The notes under the pieces are model-generated. The model was not told where the DNA came from and ran no database searches. It saw only the letters and a program-made list of their open reading frames with translations. Shown here one piece after another: positions 37,579-46,949 of a stretch of DNA of 64,000 nucleotides. Source of the DNA: Salipiger aestuarii. GTDB taxonomy: Bacteria > Pseudomonadota > Alphaproteobacteria > Rhodobacterales > Rhodobacteraceae. The position numbers and the translations under genes were made by a program. The stretch is taken from positions 172,442 to 236,441 of the forward strand of contig NZ_QLMG01000002.1 of assembly GCF_003259905.1 (NCBI RefSeq), in the 5' to 3' direction. Position 1 is the first letter of the stretch. Each line of letters opens with the position of its first letter.

Positions 37579-38226
37579 TCAGCCGCGGGGCAGCGCGGCT
37601 GCTTCGGCGGCCAGCGTTTCAACGGCAGCCCAGTCGCCGGCGGCCACCTTGTCGCCCGGCGCGACCCAGCTGCCACCGCAGCACAGCACGTTGGGCAGTG
37701 ACAGGTAATCGATGGCGTTCTTCAGGTTCACGCCGCCTGTCGGACAGAATCGGATCTGCGGCAGCGGAGCGCCGATGCCCTTGAGCGCGGGGGCGCCGCC
37801 GGACGCTTCGGCGGGAAAGAATTTCTGCACCGTATAGCCGCGTTCGAGCAAGGCCATCGCCTCGGATGCGGTGGCGGCGCCCGGCAACAGCGGCAGCCCC
37901 GCTTCTTCGCAGGCGTCCAGCAGGCGGTCGGTTGCCCCCGGTGACACACCAAAGGTCGCGCCCGCATCGACGGCGTTCCTGACGTCTTGGGGCGTCACCA
38001 GTGTACCCGCCCCGACGACACCGCCCCTGACGCCGGCCATCTCGACGATCGCTTCCAGCGCGCAGGGGGTGCGCAGGGTGACTTCAAGCACCGGCAGCCC
38101 GCCGGCCACCAGCGCCTGCGCCATGGGGGCCGCGTGGGCGACATCGTTGACGACGATCACCGGGATGATCGGCGCCATGCGGCAAAGCTGTTCGGCGCGG
38201 GCGCTGGCCTCTTGGGGGGTGATCAT
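37579..38226 (-). CDS. eda: 2-dehydro-3-deoxyphosphogluconate (KDPG) aldolase
   Basis: Cleaves KDPG to pyruvate and glyceraldehyde-3-phosphate, the last Entner-Doudoroff step. The 215-residue protein has the acid/base Glu48 in LEVTLRT and the Schiff-base Lys135 in VQKFFPAEA, with the phosphate-binding CPTGGVNLKNA. The edd gene is not in the window, so this copy stands apart from the rest of the pathway. It is convergent with the DUF6456 gene. Confidence 0.95.
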   Translation of the reverse strand: MITPQEASARAEQLCRMAPIIPVIVVNDVAHAAPMAQALVAGGLPVLEVTLRTPCALEAIVEMAGVRGGVVGAGTLVTPQDVRNAVDAGATFGVSPGATDRLLDACEEAGLPLLPGAATASEAMALLERGYTVQKFFPAEASGGAPALKGIGAPLPQIRFCPTGGVNLKNAIDYLSLPNVLCCGGSWVAPGDKVAAGDWAAVETLAAEAAALPRG

Positions 38227-38293
38227 GGCAAGCCTCTTGGGTTGGTGACTATCGCCCGCCCCTTAACACGGATCGGGCCAGCGATGTAAGGCG

Positions 38294-39523
38294 CTAACAG
38301 GGCCCCGAGAATTCGGCCTCGTCCGCGGCGACGGCGGCGCGGAAGTCGCCCAGCAGCGTCGGGTCGGCGGAATGCACCCGGTTCCACGTGGGGATAAACG
38401 GCGTTTCCTGCGGGTTCTCGATGAACATCTGCCCGGCAAGGGTGATGTTTTCACCGAACATCTCGATGCTGCGCTCTTCGGCGTGGCGATCAATGGACAG
38501 CCCGTTCATCTTGGCATCGGCCCAATACGCTTCGAGGAGGTCCAGCGCCGAGCGGTAATAGGTCGCCTTCAGCGTGCGGAACACATGCGGGGTGAACACG
38601 GTGCCATCGGCGGCCAGCTTGCGATAGATTGCCTTGCAGATGTCGGTGGACATGCGCGACAGACCCTGGGTGGCGTCCTCGGGCGACAGGTCCTGATGCT
38701 TGTGATCGTAGACATCGGCGATCTCGACCTGACAGACCTGACGCGGGCCAAGGTTGCGCCACGCCTCGGACAGCACGCCGATTTCCAGCCCCCAGTCCGA
38801 GGGCATCCGCAATTCCGGCAGCAGCCCCGTGCGCATCGCCATTTCGCCCGACAGCGGGTAGCGAAAGGCGCGCAGGTAGTCGATGTAGTCGCGGTCCCCG
38901 ACCGTACGCTTGAGCGCGATCAGCAGCGGCGAGACCAGCAGCCGCGTCACCCGTCCGTTCAGCTTGCCCTGTCCGACGCGGGGATAGTAACCCTTGGACA
39001 GTTGGTAGGAAAACGTCGGATTGGCAACGGGATAGACCAGCCGGTCAAGCATTTCGCGCTTGTAGGTGACGATGTCGCAATCATGGATCGCCATCACCGC
39101 GCTGTCGGCGCAGGAAATCAGGTAGCCCATGCAGCCCCAGACGTTCTTGCCCTTGCCCGCTTCCTGCGGGGCCAGCCCCAGTGCCTTGAGCCGCGCCATG
39201 ATGTCCAGCATCCGGGGGCTGTCGTTCCAGATCACGGTGGTCTGCTGGGGCAGCACGCTGAAGAATTCGCGCGCGTGGCGGTACTGCGCCTCATCCGCGC
39301 GATCAAGGCCCACGATGATACGGTGCAGGTAGCTGACCCTGCTCAGCTCGGCCAGGATATTGGGCAGCGCGTCGCCTTCCAGTTCGGAATAAAGCGACGG
39401 CAGCACGAGCGAGATCTTGCGGACCTGGGAAAACGTCTCAAGCTCGTAGATCAGTTCTTCGATGGGGCGGGCGCGCAGATTGTGGAATTGCGCGATGTTG
39501 CCGTTCTGCTGAAAATCGGCCAT
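38294..39523 (-). CDS. GT81-like glucosyl-/mannosyl-3-phosphoglycerate synthase
   Basis: Predicted to transfer a sugar from GDP- or ADP/UDP-sugar to 3-phosphoglycerate for making the compatible solute glucosylglycerate. The 409-residue protein shows the retaining GT-A pattern: ISLVLPSLYSELEGDALPNIL, IIVGLDRADE, GKGKNVWGCMGYLIS and AIHDCDIVTYKRE (DxD-like, about 149). GLEIGVLSEAWRN and DHKHQDLS are as in GpgS. Its partner in the preceding codons is an MpgP-type phosphatase; the two genes touch (TGA next to ATG). The sugar is not fixed by sequence. Confidence 0.78.
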   Translation of the reverse strand: MADFQQNGNIAQFHNLRARPIEELIYELETFSQVRKISLVLPSLYSELEGDALPNILAELSRVSYLHRIIVGLDRADEAQYRHAREFFSVLPQQTTVIWNDSPRMLDIMARLKALGLAPQEAGKGKNVWGCMGYLISCADSAVMAIHDCDIVTYKREMLDRLVYPVANPTFSYQLSKGYYPRVGQGKLNGRVTRLLVSPLLIALKRTVGDRDYIDYLRAFRYPLSGEMAMRTGLLPELRMPSDWGLEIGVLSEAWRNLGPRQVCQVEIADVYDHKHQDLSPEDATQGLSRMSTDICKAIYRKLAADGTVFTPHVFRTLKATYYRSALDLLEAYWADAKMNGLSIDRHAEERSIEMFGENITLAGQMFIENPQETPFIPTWNRVHSADPTLLGDFRAAVAADEAEFSGPC

Positions 39524-40318
39524 TCAGATGTGTTCCTCGATCAGTCCTGGCCGTGCGAGCAGGGCGAGGATCTCGGTGTTCCAGCCATGGGGGCCGGGTT
39601 CTGTGCTGCGCACGATACGACCGCTGGTTTCCCCCGCAAGGGGCGGAATGGCAGCACCGTGATCATTGCGGATGATGATACCGCGCGCGGCGGTTTCCAG
39701 CATTTCGATGTCATTGGGGGCATCGCCCAGCGCGATGGCGGTGTTTCGGCCCAGATCCTGCATGATGGCGCCCATCTGTCCCGCCTTGGTGCCACCAAAG
39801 GACAGGGTCAGAAACCGCCCGCCCTGCCGCGCGCTGACGCCCTGTTCGGCCAGTGCGGCAAGGAATGCGTCGCGCGCGCTGTCATCCCCGGCCCACAGGC
39901 CCGGCTCGCTGTGCTGGCGGGCGCGGGCCAGCGCTGCGGCCTCGGGGGACAGGCCGGTGATGCGGGCGACCTCGGCATCGGTCATGTCGCCAAAGCCGCG
40001 GTAGAGCGCGCGCAGCGGCACAGGCAGGGCGTTCAGCAGGCCGCGCAGGCGCAGATAGGCGCTGCGATCATCGCGCGTGTCGCCGGGGCGCACCCGCGCC
40101 GCGCCGTTCTCGGCGATCACCGGCCACTCGCCCAGCTCAAGCGCGGCGTGCAGGGGGGCGATCTCGGCCGCGGTTTTTGAACTGGCAAGGATCAGCGGGA
40201 TGTCGGCCGCGCGCAGCGCCGTCAGCGCGGGGCGGGCCGCGGACCAGTCGTAGCGCGCGTGATCCAGCAGCGTGCCGTCAAGATCCGTGAAAACGATCAG
40301 TTTCACCTGCCTGCCCAT
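39524..40318 (-). CDS. HAD-family mannosyl-/glucosyl-3-phosphoglycerate phosphatase (MpgP/YedP type)
   Basis: Dephosphorylates the sugar-3-phosphoglycerate intermediate. The 264-residue protein starts with the HAD signature VFTDLDGTLL (Asp12, Asp14) and ends with GDAPNDIEMLETA (acidic metal loop). The cap region (TKAGQMGAIMQDLGRNTAIAL) fits the Cof/MpgP branch. ATG at 40318 is used; GTG at 40306 is equally good. It directly precedes the GT81 synthase, the typical synthase/phosphatase module for glycosylglycerate synthesis. Confidence 0.85.
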   Translation of the reverse strand: MGRQVKLIVFTDLDGTLLDHARYDWSAARPALTALRAADIPLILASSKTAAEIAPLHAALELGEWPVIAENGAARVRPGDTRDDRSAYLRLRGLLNALPVPLRALYRGFGDMTDAEVARITGLSPEAAALARARQHSEPGLWAGDDSARDAFLAALAEQGVSARQGGRFLTLSFGGTKAGQMGAIMQDLGRNTAIALGDAPNDIEMLETAARGIIIRNDHGAAIPPLAGETSGRIVRSTEPGPHGWNTEILALLARPGLIEEHI

Positions 40319-40431
40319 ACCTTGCGTCTTTTGCGACCACATTAACCGCATTGCGCAGCCAGAGGAAACCTTTGCGCTTTCGCAAATGGTCGCATCTCTT
40401 CGGGATGGCCGCTTCGCAGGCAGGGGCGCGG

Positions 40432-40974
40432 TCAGCCGCCGCGCTGGCGGCGCAGATCCGCAAGCTGTTCGGCCGACAGCCTGGGGTAGCTGGGCCGTTT
40501 TGGCACCACGCGCGTGGTCGCGGGGCCTTCCCGCTGCGGGGATGAACCGCCGGTGTCGCGCCACAGGCACAGCGCCAGGCCGATCCACCAGCACAGGCCG
40601 AACAGCGCAAACGGCACCCCCGCCGCGATCGTGCCAAGCGCGCGCGACAGCGGCTCGGGCAGGTTCAGCGCGATGACCGCCCCCATGCCGGGGACGAGAA
40701 ACAGCAGGGGCAACAGCCCGTGGCCCAGCAGCACCGGCACAAGATGCATCGGCCGCTCGGGCCGTGCGAACCATGGCGGCAGAAGGCGGGGCCTCATGAG
40801 CGAGGCCGCCACAAGCACCCCCGGCGTTGCCACGGCAATGGGCACCAACATATGCGCGCCCGCGTCGATCTGCCGGGGCACCCCGGCGAAAAAGACGCAC
40901 AGCGCAAGCATCCCGTAGGCGCCCGCCAGTTTCATCAGGCCACGATAGGTCCTGTCCAGTCGATCTCGCGTCAC
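40432..40974 (-). CDS. Integral membrane protein of unknown function
   Basis: A 180-residue protein with four to five hydrophobic segments (KLAGAYGMLALCVFFAG, MLVPIAVATPGVLVAAS, LVPVLLGHGLLPLLFLVPG, AAGVPFALFGLCWWIGLALCL) and a basic hydrophilic tail. Starts with GTG after AGAGGG. No family recognised. It lies between the glycosylglycerate pair and metF, same strand, without a conserved gene context that tells its role. Confidence 0.7.
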   Translation of the reverse strand: MTRDRLDRTYRGLMKLAGAYGMLALCVFFAGVPRQIDAGAHMLVPIAVATPGVLVAASLMRPRLLPPWFARPERPMHLVPVLLGHGLLPLLFLVPGMGAVIALNLPEPLSRALGTIAAGVPFALFGLCWWIGLALCLWRDTGGSSPQREGPATTRVVPKRPSYPRLSAEQLADLRRQRGG

Positions 40975-41119
40975 GGCGACCCTCTTGGCATCAAGCTGTT
41001 TCAGCCAATGCTAAGCGGCAACCGGGGCCGGAATTGGGCAAAGATCCGGCGACAAGCGCGCGAAACGCCCCTGCCAGCGGTCAAACCGCCCGGGTCGGGG
41101 ACCGTTGGGCGGGGCAGGT

Positions 41120-41190
41120 CGGTCCGCCCCCCCCGGCCCGGCCCCCCCGGTCCGGCCCCCCGGTCAGGCCACCCTGGTCAGGCCACCTTG
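41120..41190. repeat. C-rich tract and duplicated GGTCAGGCCACC after metF
   Basis: Runs of six to eight C alternate with GGCCCGG and GGTCCGG, followed by GGTCAGGCCACC twice in tandem; the second copy contains the last codons of metF. This looks like slippage or a small tandem duplication at the gene end. It may also be a sequencing-difficult region. Confidence 0.6.
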
Positions 41191-42044
41191 TTCAGGGCAG
41201 AGCTCGCCGTGACCCCCAGCGCATGGCACACATCCCGCGTCAGTTCGGGGCGGTTGAGCGTGTAGAAATGCAACTGCTCGACACCGCCATCCAGAAGCTC
41301 CGAGCAAAGCTCGGTGCACAGAGAGGTCGCCAGCAGGTCCTGCCGCCCGTCCTGTTCGGCCTTGTCGAACGCCTCGATCACCCAGGCGGGGATTTTGGTG
41401 CCGCAGGATTCGGCAAAGCGGCGCGCGCCTTTCCAGTTTTCGACCGGAAAGATGCCCGGCACGATGGGCTTGTCGATCCCGGCCTTTTCGCAGGCGTCGC
41501 GGAACCGGAAAAACGTCTCGGGTTCAAAGAAGAACTGCGTCAGCGCCTCGGTCGCGCCCGCGTCTAGCTTGCGTTTCAGCCACTCGACGTCGGCGCGGGC
41601 GGATCCGGCCTCGGGGTGGGTATCGGGATAGGCGCCGACGCGGATGTTGAAATCACCGGCTTCGCGCAGCGCCTCGATCAGCTCGACCGAGCTGCCAAAG
41701 CCGTCGGGATGCGCGGTGAAGCCCGTCGCGCCCTTGGGCGGGTCGCCCCGCAGCGCCACGATGTCGGTCACGCCCGCCTCGCGAAACTGTGCCGCGATGG
41801 CCAGCGTCTCGTCGCGGGTCGCATCGACGCAGGTCAGGTGGGCGGCCACCCTCAGCCCGGAATGCTTGTGCAGGGTCGAGACCACGTCACGCGTCAGTTC
41901 GCGCGTGGTGCCGCCCGCGCCATAGGTCACCGATACGAACCGTGGCGCCAGCGGCGACAGCACCTGCACGGTATCCCACAGCCGGAACGTCGCCTCGATA
42001 TTGCGCGGCGGAAAAAATTCGAACGAGATCTCGGGGCGGGTCAT
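41178..42044 (-). CDS. metF: Methylenetetrahydrofolate reductase
   Basis: Reduces 5,10-methylene-THF to 5-methyl-THF, supplying methyl groups for methionine. The 288-residue TIM-barrel protein has MTRPEISFEFFPPRN, FVSVTYGAGGTTRELTR, DIVALRGDPPKG and TQFFFEPETFFRFRDAC, all conserved in MetF. ATG at 42044 begins the conserved domain. It is divergent from a MetR-like LysR regulator, with 97 bases and an inverted repeat between. Its 3' end borders an unusual C-rich repeat. Confidence 0.96.
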   Translation of the reverse strand: MTRPEISFEFFPPRNIEATFRLWDTVQVLSPLAPRFVSVTYGAGGTTRELTRDVVSTLHKHSGLRVAAHLTCVDATRDETLAIAAQFREAGVTDIVALRGDPPKGATGFTAHPDGFGSSVELIEALREAGDFNIRVGAYPDTHPEAGSARADVEWLKRKLDAGATEALTQFFFEPETFFRFRDACEKAGIDKPIVPGIFPVENWKGARRFAESCGTKIPAWVIEAFDKAEQDGRQDLLATSLCTELCSELLDGGVEQLHFYTLNRPELTRDVCHALGVTASSALNKVA

Positions 42045-42094
42045 GGGCCGGGGTCCTTCCGTGGTGAGGCGCCCTTGTGGCATATCCCGCTATG

Positions 42095-42107
42095 TGAGAC
42101 AAACTCA
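42095..42107. promoter_or_regulatory. Predicted MetR operator between metF and metR
   Basis: TGAGACAAACTCA, TGAG-N5-CTCA, is a perfect inverted repeat close to the MetR consensus TGAA-N5-TTCA. It sits in the middle of the divergent metF-metR region, where it could serve both promoters. Confidence 0.6.
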
Positions 42108-42141
42108 TAAATCTCAAGAACAACATGAGGGAAACCGTGGG

Positions 42142-43044
42142 ATGCATATCGAATTCCGGCACCTGCGCACGGTCAAGGCCATCCACGAGGCGGGCGGTCT
42201 GGCGCGTGCGGCAGAGCAGCTGAACATCACGCAATCGGCGCTGTCCCATCAGGTCAAGGGGCTTGAGGATCAGGCCGGCGTCGAGCTGTTCGTGCGCCGG
42301 TCCAAGCCCATGCGCCTGTCGGCGGCGGGGTTTCGGCTGTTGCGCCTGGCCGAACAGGTGTTGCCGCAGGTCGAAGCCCTGCAAGAAGAGTTTTCCGGCC
42401 TGCGGACTGGTAAATCCGGGCGGCTGCACATCGCCATCGAATGCCACGCCTGCTTTGAATGGCTGTTTCCGGTGCTCGAAGCCTTTCGCAAGACCTGGCC
42501 CGACGTCGATGTCGATATCCGTCCCGGCCTTGCGTTCGATGCCATGCCCGCCCTGATGAAGGAAGAGGTGGACGTGGTGATCTCATCCGATCCCGAGGAC
42601 CTGCCCGGCGTCACCTTTGCACCGCTGTTCGAATACCGCCCGGTGTTCGTCGCCGCGGCCGCCCACCCGCTGGCCGCCAAACCCTGGATCGATGCGCAGG
42701 ATTTCCGCGGCGAGACGCTGATCACCTATCCGGTGGATCGTGCGCGGCTGGATGTGTTTTCGCAACTGCTGGGCCCGGCCAAGGTCGAACCCGCGGCGAT
42801 CCGTCAGGTCGAGCTGACCGCGGTGATCCTGCTGCTGGTCGCGTCCAATCGCGGCGTGTCGGTGCTGCCGGACTGGGTGGTGCGCGAGGTCAAGTTCAAT
42901 TCGGATTATGTGACCCGGCCGCTGACGCAAAAGGGCCTGCGCCGGGGGCTGTTCGCCGCCACGCGCGCCGATGACCTGGGCAAGCCGTTCATGACCGATC
43001 TGGTGCGTCTGGCCGGACAGGAAGCCAAGCGGTTGCAGGCATGA
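42142..43044 (+). CDS. metR: LysR-family regulator, MetR-like
   Basis: Probable methionine-pathway activator. The 300-residue protein has the N-terminal LysR helix-turn-helix (EFRHLRTVKAIHEAGGLARA, LNITQSALSHQVKGLEDQAG) and an effector domain with HIAIECHACFEWLFPVLEAF, the MetR-type ECH motif. Divergent arrangement with metF and the intervening inverted repeat support MetR; the homocysteine co-activator is by family inference. GAGGG lies before the ATG. Confidence 0.88.
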   Translation: MHIEFRHLRTVKAIHEAGGLARAAEQLNITQSALSHQVKGLEDQAGVELFVRRSKPMRLSAAGFRLLRLAEQVLPQVEALQEEFSGLRTGKSGRLHIAIECHACFEWLFPVLEAFRKTWPDVDVDIRPGLAFDAMPALMKEEVDVVISSDPEDLPGVTFAPLFEYRPVFVAAAAHPLAAKPWIDAQDFRGETLITYPVDRARLDVFSQLLGPAKVEPAAIRQVELTAVILLLVASNRGVSVLPDWVVREVKFNSDYVTRPLTQKGLRRGLFAATRADDLGKPFMTDLVRLAGQEAKRLQA

Positions 43045-43085
43045 GCGCCTGCCATGGCACTGTGCAGAATCCTCACTGTGCATAA

Positions 43086-43117
43086 TTCCCGGCCCAAAGA
43101 TGCGCCAGGGCCGGGAA
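43086..43117. terminator. Bidirectional terminator-like hairpin, metR/cspA
   Basis: A 10-bp perfect stem (TTCCCGGCCC / GGGCCGGGAA) with a 12-base loop lies between the convergent metR and cold-shock genes. Neither side has a long T-run, so termination strength is uncertain. Confidence 0.6.
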
Positions 43118-43150
43118 AGCGCCGTTATGCGATAATCCCTGGAATTGGGA

Positions 43151-43357
43151 TCACAGGGGCCTGATATCGGATGCCATCATGCGCCCGTCGCGCCCTTCTT
43201 TCAGCTCGTAGTCTACCTTTTGGTTGTCCGCCAGCCCCGTCAGGCCAGACCTTTCAACCGCTGAAATATGTACGAATACGTCTTTTCCGCCCTCTTCCGG
43301 GGCGATGAAACCATAGCCTTTGGTGGTGTTGAACCATTTCACGGTGCCGCTTGGCAT
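43151..43357 (-). CDS. Cold-shock domain protein
   Basis: A 68-residue single-stranded nucleic-acid-binding protein. The beta-barrel motifs are GTVKWFNTTKGYGFIAPEEG (RNP1) and VFVHISAVERSG (RNP2). It acts as an RNA chaperone; whether it is cold-induced or constitutive cannot be told. The 230 bases upstream hold no other gene and may form a regulatory 5' leader. Confidence 0.95.
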   Translation of the reverse strand: MPSGTVKWFNTTKGYGFIAPEEGGKDVFVHISAVERSGLTGLADNQKVDYELKEGRDGRMMASDIRPL

Positions 43358-43588
43358 GTTCCCGTGCTCCTTCCAGTCGTCCTAGATACAATCGCCCGGA
43401 CCCCGGGCGGGCGCCCTGTCACATTCGCCTTTCAGCGGGAAAATCAGTTCGGCGACTGGTCTTCCGGGGCCGATTGTCGAAGGTCACACCCCAAAGCGTT
43501 ACACAGGCCCCGTAAAAATCAAGAGAAACACTTCGCTCGCGCAGCAATCGGCGGTATTTTGTAAATCAGAGGCGAAGCAGAGGGCGAC

Positions 43589-43900
43589 ATGAAGCTATAC
43601 GGACTGAAAAATTGCGACACCTGCCGCAAGGCGGCCAAGGATCTGACCGGTGCGCAATTCGTGGATGTGCGCAACGATGGCGTGCCGACGGATCTGATGG
43701 CGGCGGCGTATGAACGGTTCGGTGACAGGTTGGTGAACACGCGGTCGACAACGTGGCGCGGGCTGTCGGAAACGGATCGCAAACGCCCTGCGCTGGATCT
43801 TTTGGCACAGCATCCGACGCTGATGAAACGCCCGCTGATCGTGGACGGGGACAAGATGTGGCTGGGTTGGGACAAGACGGTTCAGGCGGCGCTGGCCTAG
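43589..43900 (+). CDS. ArsC/Spx-family protein
   Basis: A 103-residue thioredoxin-fold protein with the redox pair CDTC (Cys9, Cys12) and the conserved block KRPLIVDGDKMWLGW. It resembles the Spx/MgsR subgroup more than true arsenate reductase, since the catalytic arginine triad of ArsC is not clearly present and no ars genes are near. A stand-alone gene with a terminator-like hairpin downstream. Confidence 0.85.
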   Translation: MKLYGLKNCDTCRKAAKDLTGAQFVDVRNDGVPTDLMAAAYERFGDRLVNTRSTTWRGLSETDRKRPALDLLAQHPTLMKRPLIVDGDKMWLGWDKTVQAALA

Positions 43901-43945
43901 CGCTGCGGTGGGGTCGAACCGTGCGTCATCGGCGCGCGGGCAAGC

Positions 43946-43975
43946 GCCGGGCCAAAGGCCCGGCCTGCGGTTTTT
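43946..43975 (+). terminator. Terminator after the ArsC/Spx-like gene
   Basis: An 8-bp stem GCCGGGCC / GGCCCGGC with an AAA loop starts 46 bases after the stop; TTTTT follows the stem after 6 bases. Confidence 0.62.
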
Positions 43976-43988
43976 CCGGTGTGCGGCG

Positions 43989-45935
43989 TCAGCGCAGGTC
44001 GGGCGGGGTCGTCTCGGCCGCAAGCTGCGTGGCGATGTCGTCCAGCGTGGCGAGCTGCGTCTGTTTTTCGCCAAGCCGGCGCACGGTGACGGTGCGTTCC
44101 TCGACCTCGCGCGCGCCGACCGCAAGGATCACCGGAACCTTGCCAACCGAATGCTCGCGGACCTTGTAGTTGATCTTTTCGTTGCGCGTATCGGCTTCGG
44201 CGCGCACGCCGACAGCTTTCAGTGCGGCAACCACATCGTCGGCGTAAGGATTGGCTTCGGTGGTGATCGAGGCCACCACCACCTGACGTGGCGCCAGCCA
44301 GAACGGCAACCGGCCGGCGTGCTCCTCGATCAGAATGCCGATGAACCGCTCGAAACTGCCAAGCACCGCGCGGTGCAACATGATCGGGCGGTGCTTTTCG
44401 CCATCGTGCCCGATATAGCTGGCATCCAGCCGTTCGGGCAGGTTGGGATCAAGCTGCAGAGTGCCGCACTGCCAGTCGCGCCCGATGGCATCGGTGAGCA
44501 CGAATTCCAGCTTCGGCGCATAAAACGCGCCTTCGCCGGGGAAAATATCGAATTCGCGGCTTGCCGCCTTGCAGGCATTGGCAAGCGCCTCTTCCATCCG
44601 GTCCCAGCTTTCCTCGGACCCGACGCGTTTGTCGGGGCGGGTCGAAAGCTTGACGCGCCAGTTGTGAAAGCCCAGATCGTCGTAGATACGGGCAAGAAAT
44701 TCGATGAACTTCTTCGATTCCGCCTCGACCTGATCGAAGGTGCAGAAAATATGCGCATCGTCCTGGGTAAAGCCGCGCACCCGCATGATGCCATGCAGCG
44801 CGCCCGAGGGTTCATAGCGGTTGCACGAGCCGAATTCGGCCATGCGCAGCGGCAGATCGCGATAGGATTTCAGACCGTGATTGAAGATCTGCACATGGCA
44901 CGGGCAGTTCATCGGCTTGAGCGCATTGACGGTCTTTTCCTTTGCGCCTTCTTCGTCGACCTCCACCACGAACATGTTCTCGCGGTAGTTATCCCAATGC
45001 CCGGATTCCTCCCAGAGCTTGCGGTTGACGACCTGCGGCGTGTTCACCTCGACATAGCCGTCGCGGCGCTGCATGCGGCGCATGTAATCCTGAAGGCCGG
45101 TGTAGACCGTCCAACCGTTGGGATGCCAGAAGATCTGACCCGGCGCTTCGGGCTGAAGATGGAACAGATCCATCTCGCGGCCCAGCTTGCGGTGATCGCG
45201 CTTGGCAGCCTCTTCGAGAAAGGTCAGGTATTTCTGCAATTCCTGCCGGTTGCGGAACGCGACGCCCGAAATGCGCTGTAGCATGGGGCGGTTCACATCG
45301 CCGAACCAGTAGGCGCCCGACACGCCCATCAGCTTGAATGCGTCCGCGGGCAGCTGCCCGGTGTGCGCAAGATGCGGCCCGCGGCACAGATCCTGCCAGT
45401 CGCCATGCCAGTACATGCGAATGGGCGCGTCTTCGGGGATACGATCCAGCAGCTCGACCTTGTAAGGCTCGCCGTTGTCCTCGTAATGCTTGCGCGCGCG
45501 GGCACGGTCCCAGATTTCGGTCTTCACCACATCACGGGCGTTGATGATCTCTTTCATCTTCGCCTCGATTGCGCCCAGATCCTCGGGTGTGAACGGGTCG
45601 GCGCGGTCGAAATCGTAAAACCAGCCGTGTTCGGTAACCGGTCCGATGGTGACCTTGGTGTCGGGCCAGATTTCCTGTACGGCGCGCGCCATGACATGGG
45701 CCAGATCGTGACGGATCAGTTCCAGCGCCGGGTCTTCGTCTTGCAGCGTGTTGATCGCAATGGCGCTGTCGGTGTCGATGGGCCATTGCAGATCCCAGTG
45801 CGCGCCGTTCACGGTCGCAGAAATGGCTTTTTTCGACAGCGATTTCGAGATCGACCCGGCGACAGCGGCAGGCGTGATGCCGGCCTCGTATTCGCGCGCA
45901 TTGCCATCGGGAAAGGTGAGGGTAATCTGGGCCAT
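43989..45935 (-). CDS. thrS: Threonine-tRNA ligase
   Basis: Charges tRNA-Thr. The 648-residue class II synthetase begins with the TGS domain ([20 protein letters not shown]), followed by the editing domain ([20 protein letters not shown] with the zinc-site-like HxxxH), the catalytic core with [10 protein letters not shown] (Cys ligand), [15 protein letters not shown] (motif 2) and [16 protein letters not shown] (motif 3), and the anticodon-binding C-terminus. The ATG at 45935 follows GAGGAG; upstream in-frame ATG codons are not needed. Confidence 0.98.
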   Translation of the reverse strand: MAQITLTFPDGNAREYEAGITPAAVAGSISKSLSKKAISATVNGAHWDLQWPIDTDSAIAINTLQDEDPALELIRHDLAHVMARAVQEIWPDTKVTIGPVTEHGWFYDFDRADPFTPEDLGAIEAKMKEIINARDVVKTEIWDRARARKHYEDNGEPYKVELLDRIPEDAPIRMYWHGDWQDLCRGPHLAHTGQLPADAFKLMGVSGAYWFGDVNRPMLQRISGVAFRNRQELQKYLTFLEEAAKRDHRKLGREMDLFHLQPEAPGQIFWHPNGWTVYTGLQDYMRRMQRRDGYVEVNTPQVVNRKLWEESGHWDNYRENMFVVEVDEEGAKEKTVNALKPMNCPCHVQIFNHGLKSYRDLPLRMAEFGSCNRYEPSGALHGIMRVRGFTQDDAHIFCTFDQVEAESKKFIEFLARIYDDLGFHNWRVKLSTRPDKRVGSEESWDRMEEALANACKAASREFDIFPGEGAFYAPKLEFVLTDAIGRDWQCGTLQLDPNLPERLDASYIGHDGEKHRPIMLHRAVLGSFERFIGILIEEHAGRLPFWLAPRQVVVASITTEANPYADDVVAALKAVGVRAEADTRNEKINYKVREHSVGKVPVILAVGAREVEERTVTVRRLGEKQTQLATLDDIATQLAAETTPPDLR

Positions 45936-46038
45936 GTGCTGGCTCTCCTCGTCGGTTTGGCGCCCACGGAACGCCCGGTTGCGGGTATATGGTTCGGTCC
46001 GCGTTCTGGCCCGCGCGGGCAGAGGTGTCAAGCGCGCG

Positions 46039-46734
46039 TCAGGTTTTGGGAACCGTCCGCCAGCGCGCTTCAAGCGTTTCCAGCGCGGCGATGCGTTCGC
46101 CGGTCTTCGGATGGGACAGCAGCCAGGCCGGAACCGCGCCGCCGCGTCCCTGGGTCAGCGCCTCAAGCTTGCGAAACAGCGATTTCTGCGCGGCCACCCC
46201 GATGCCGGCCTTGTGCAGAAGGGCGGCGGCGTAGGCGTCGGCCTCGTACTCGTCGCCGCGCGACAGGCGCGCGGCCAGCAGCGTGGTCAGGGCATTGGCA
46301 ATCACGGTGCCGATGCCCGGCAGAAACCGGCTGAGCACCATGGCAAGCGCGGTGCGAATGGCGTTCTGGCCGGAAAAGTCGATCATCCGCCGCCGAGAAT
46401 GCCCGAGCGCCACATGCCCAAGCTCATGCGCAATGACCGAGGCCAGCTCTTCGGCGGTGACCTCGCCCGCGCGGTAGCGGTCATAAAATCCACGCGTGAT
46501 GAAAATCCGCCCGTCCGGCGCGGCCAATCCGTTCACCGGCTCGATTTCGTAGATATTCACGCGGATGCGGGGTAGGTCCAGCGCGTCGGCCATGCGTTTG
46601 GTCAGGGCGCCCAGCGTCGGGTCCGCCAGCTCGGTCGATCTTTCGTCAAGCGCGCGCGCCGTGCGCCAGCTTGAAAAGCGGTACATGACGATGGCGTAAA
46701 GGATCGCCAGCAGGATCGGGGTAAAGCGCAGCAT
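46039..46734 (-). CDS. M48-family membrane metalloprotease
   Basis: A 231-residue zinc protease of the HtpX/Oma1-like group. After an N-terminal membrane segment ([17 protein letters not shown]) the active site is [12 protein letters not shown] (His103, Glu104, His107) with the third ligand in [10 protein letters not shown] (Glu, about 169). A second hydrophobic stretch ([19 protein letters not shown]) follows. Probably acts in membrane-protein quality control. It lies 103 bases upstream of thrS on the same strand. Confidence 0.88.
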   Translation of the reverse strand: MLRFTPILLAILYAIVMYRFSSWRTARALDERSTELADPTLGALTKRMADALDLPRIRVNIYEIEPVNGLAAPDGRIFITRGFYDRYRAGEVTAEELASVIAHELGHVALGHSRRRMIDFSGQNAIRTALAMVLSRFLPGIGTVIANALTTLLAARLSRGDEYEADAYAAALLHKAGIGVAAQKSLFRKLEALTQGRGGAVPAWLLSHPKTGERIAALETLEARWRTVPKT

Positions 46735-46796
46735 GTCATGAATATGGGGCTGCCCCCGTCCTGTGCAAAGGTGCTGTGGCGTGATTTGACAAAGGG

Positions 46797-46890
46797 CAGA
46801 GGGGGCGCTGCCCCCGCCCTGCGGGCCCCCCGGAGTTCAAGGGGCAAGATGAAGCCGGGGCGCGGCGCCTTGTCTTCATCTTGCCGGGTA
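46797..46890. repeat. Palindromic repeat unit between M48 protease and gyrA
   Basis: GGGGGCGCTGCCCCC (46801-46815) is a 15-base near-perfect palindrome, followed by a larger imperfect hairpin with arms GGCAAGATGAAG (46843-46854) and CTTCATCTTGCC (46874-46885), flanked by GGAGTT / AACTCC. The 15-base unit recurs identically at 50163-50177. It looks like a REP-type intergenic element. Confidence 0.7.
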
Positions 46891-46949
46891 AACTCCCGCC
46901 GGAGGCCGGCCGGACCCTGCGGCCTGGTCTGCCCCCGATGGTGCGGGGA

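Noticed and set aside
43589..43900. Arsenate reductase
   Set aside because: The thioredoxin fold and CDTC pair fit the Spx/MgsR branch; no arsenic resistance genes are near.
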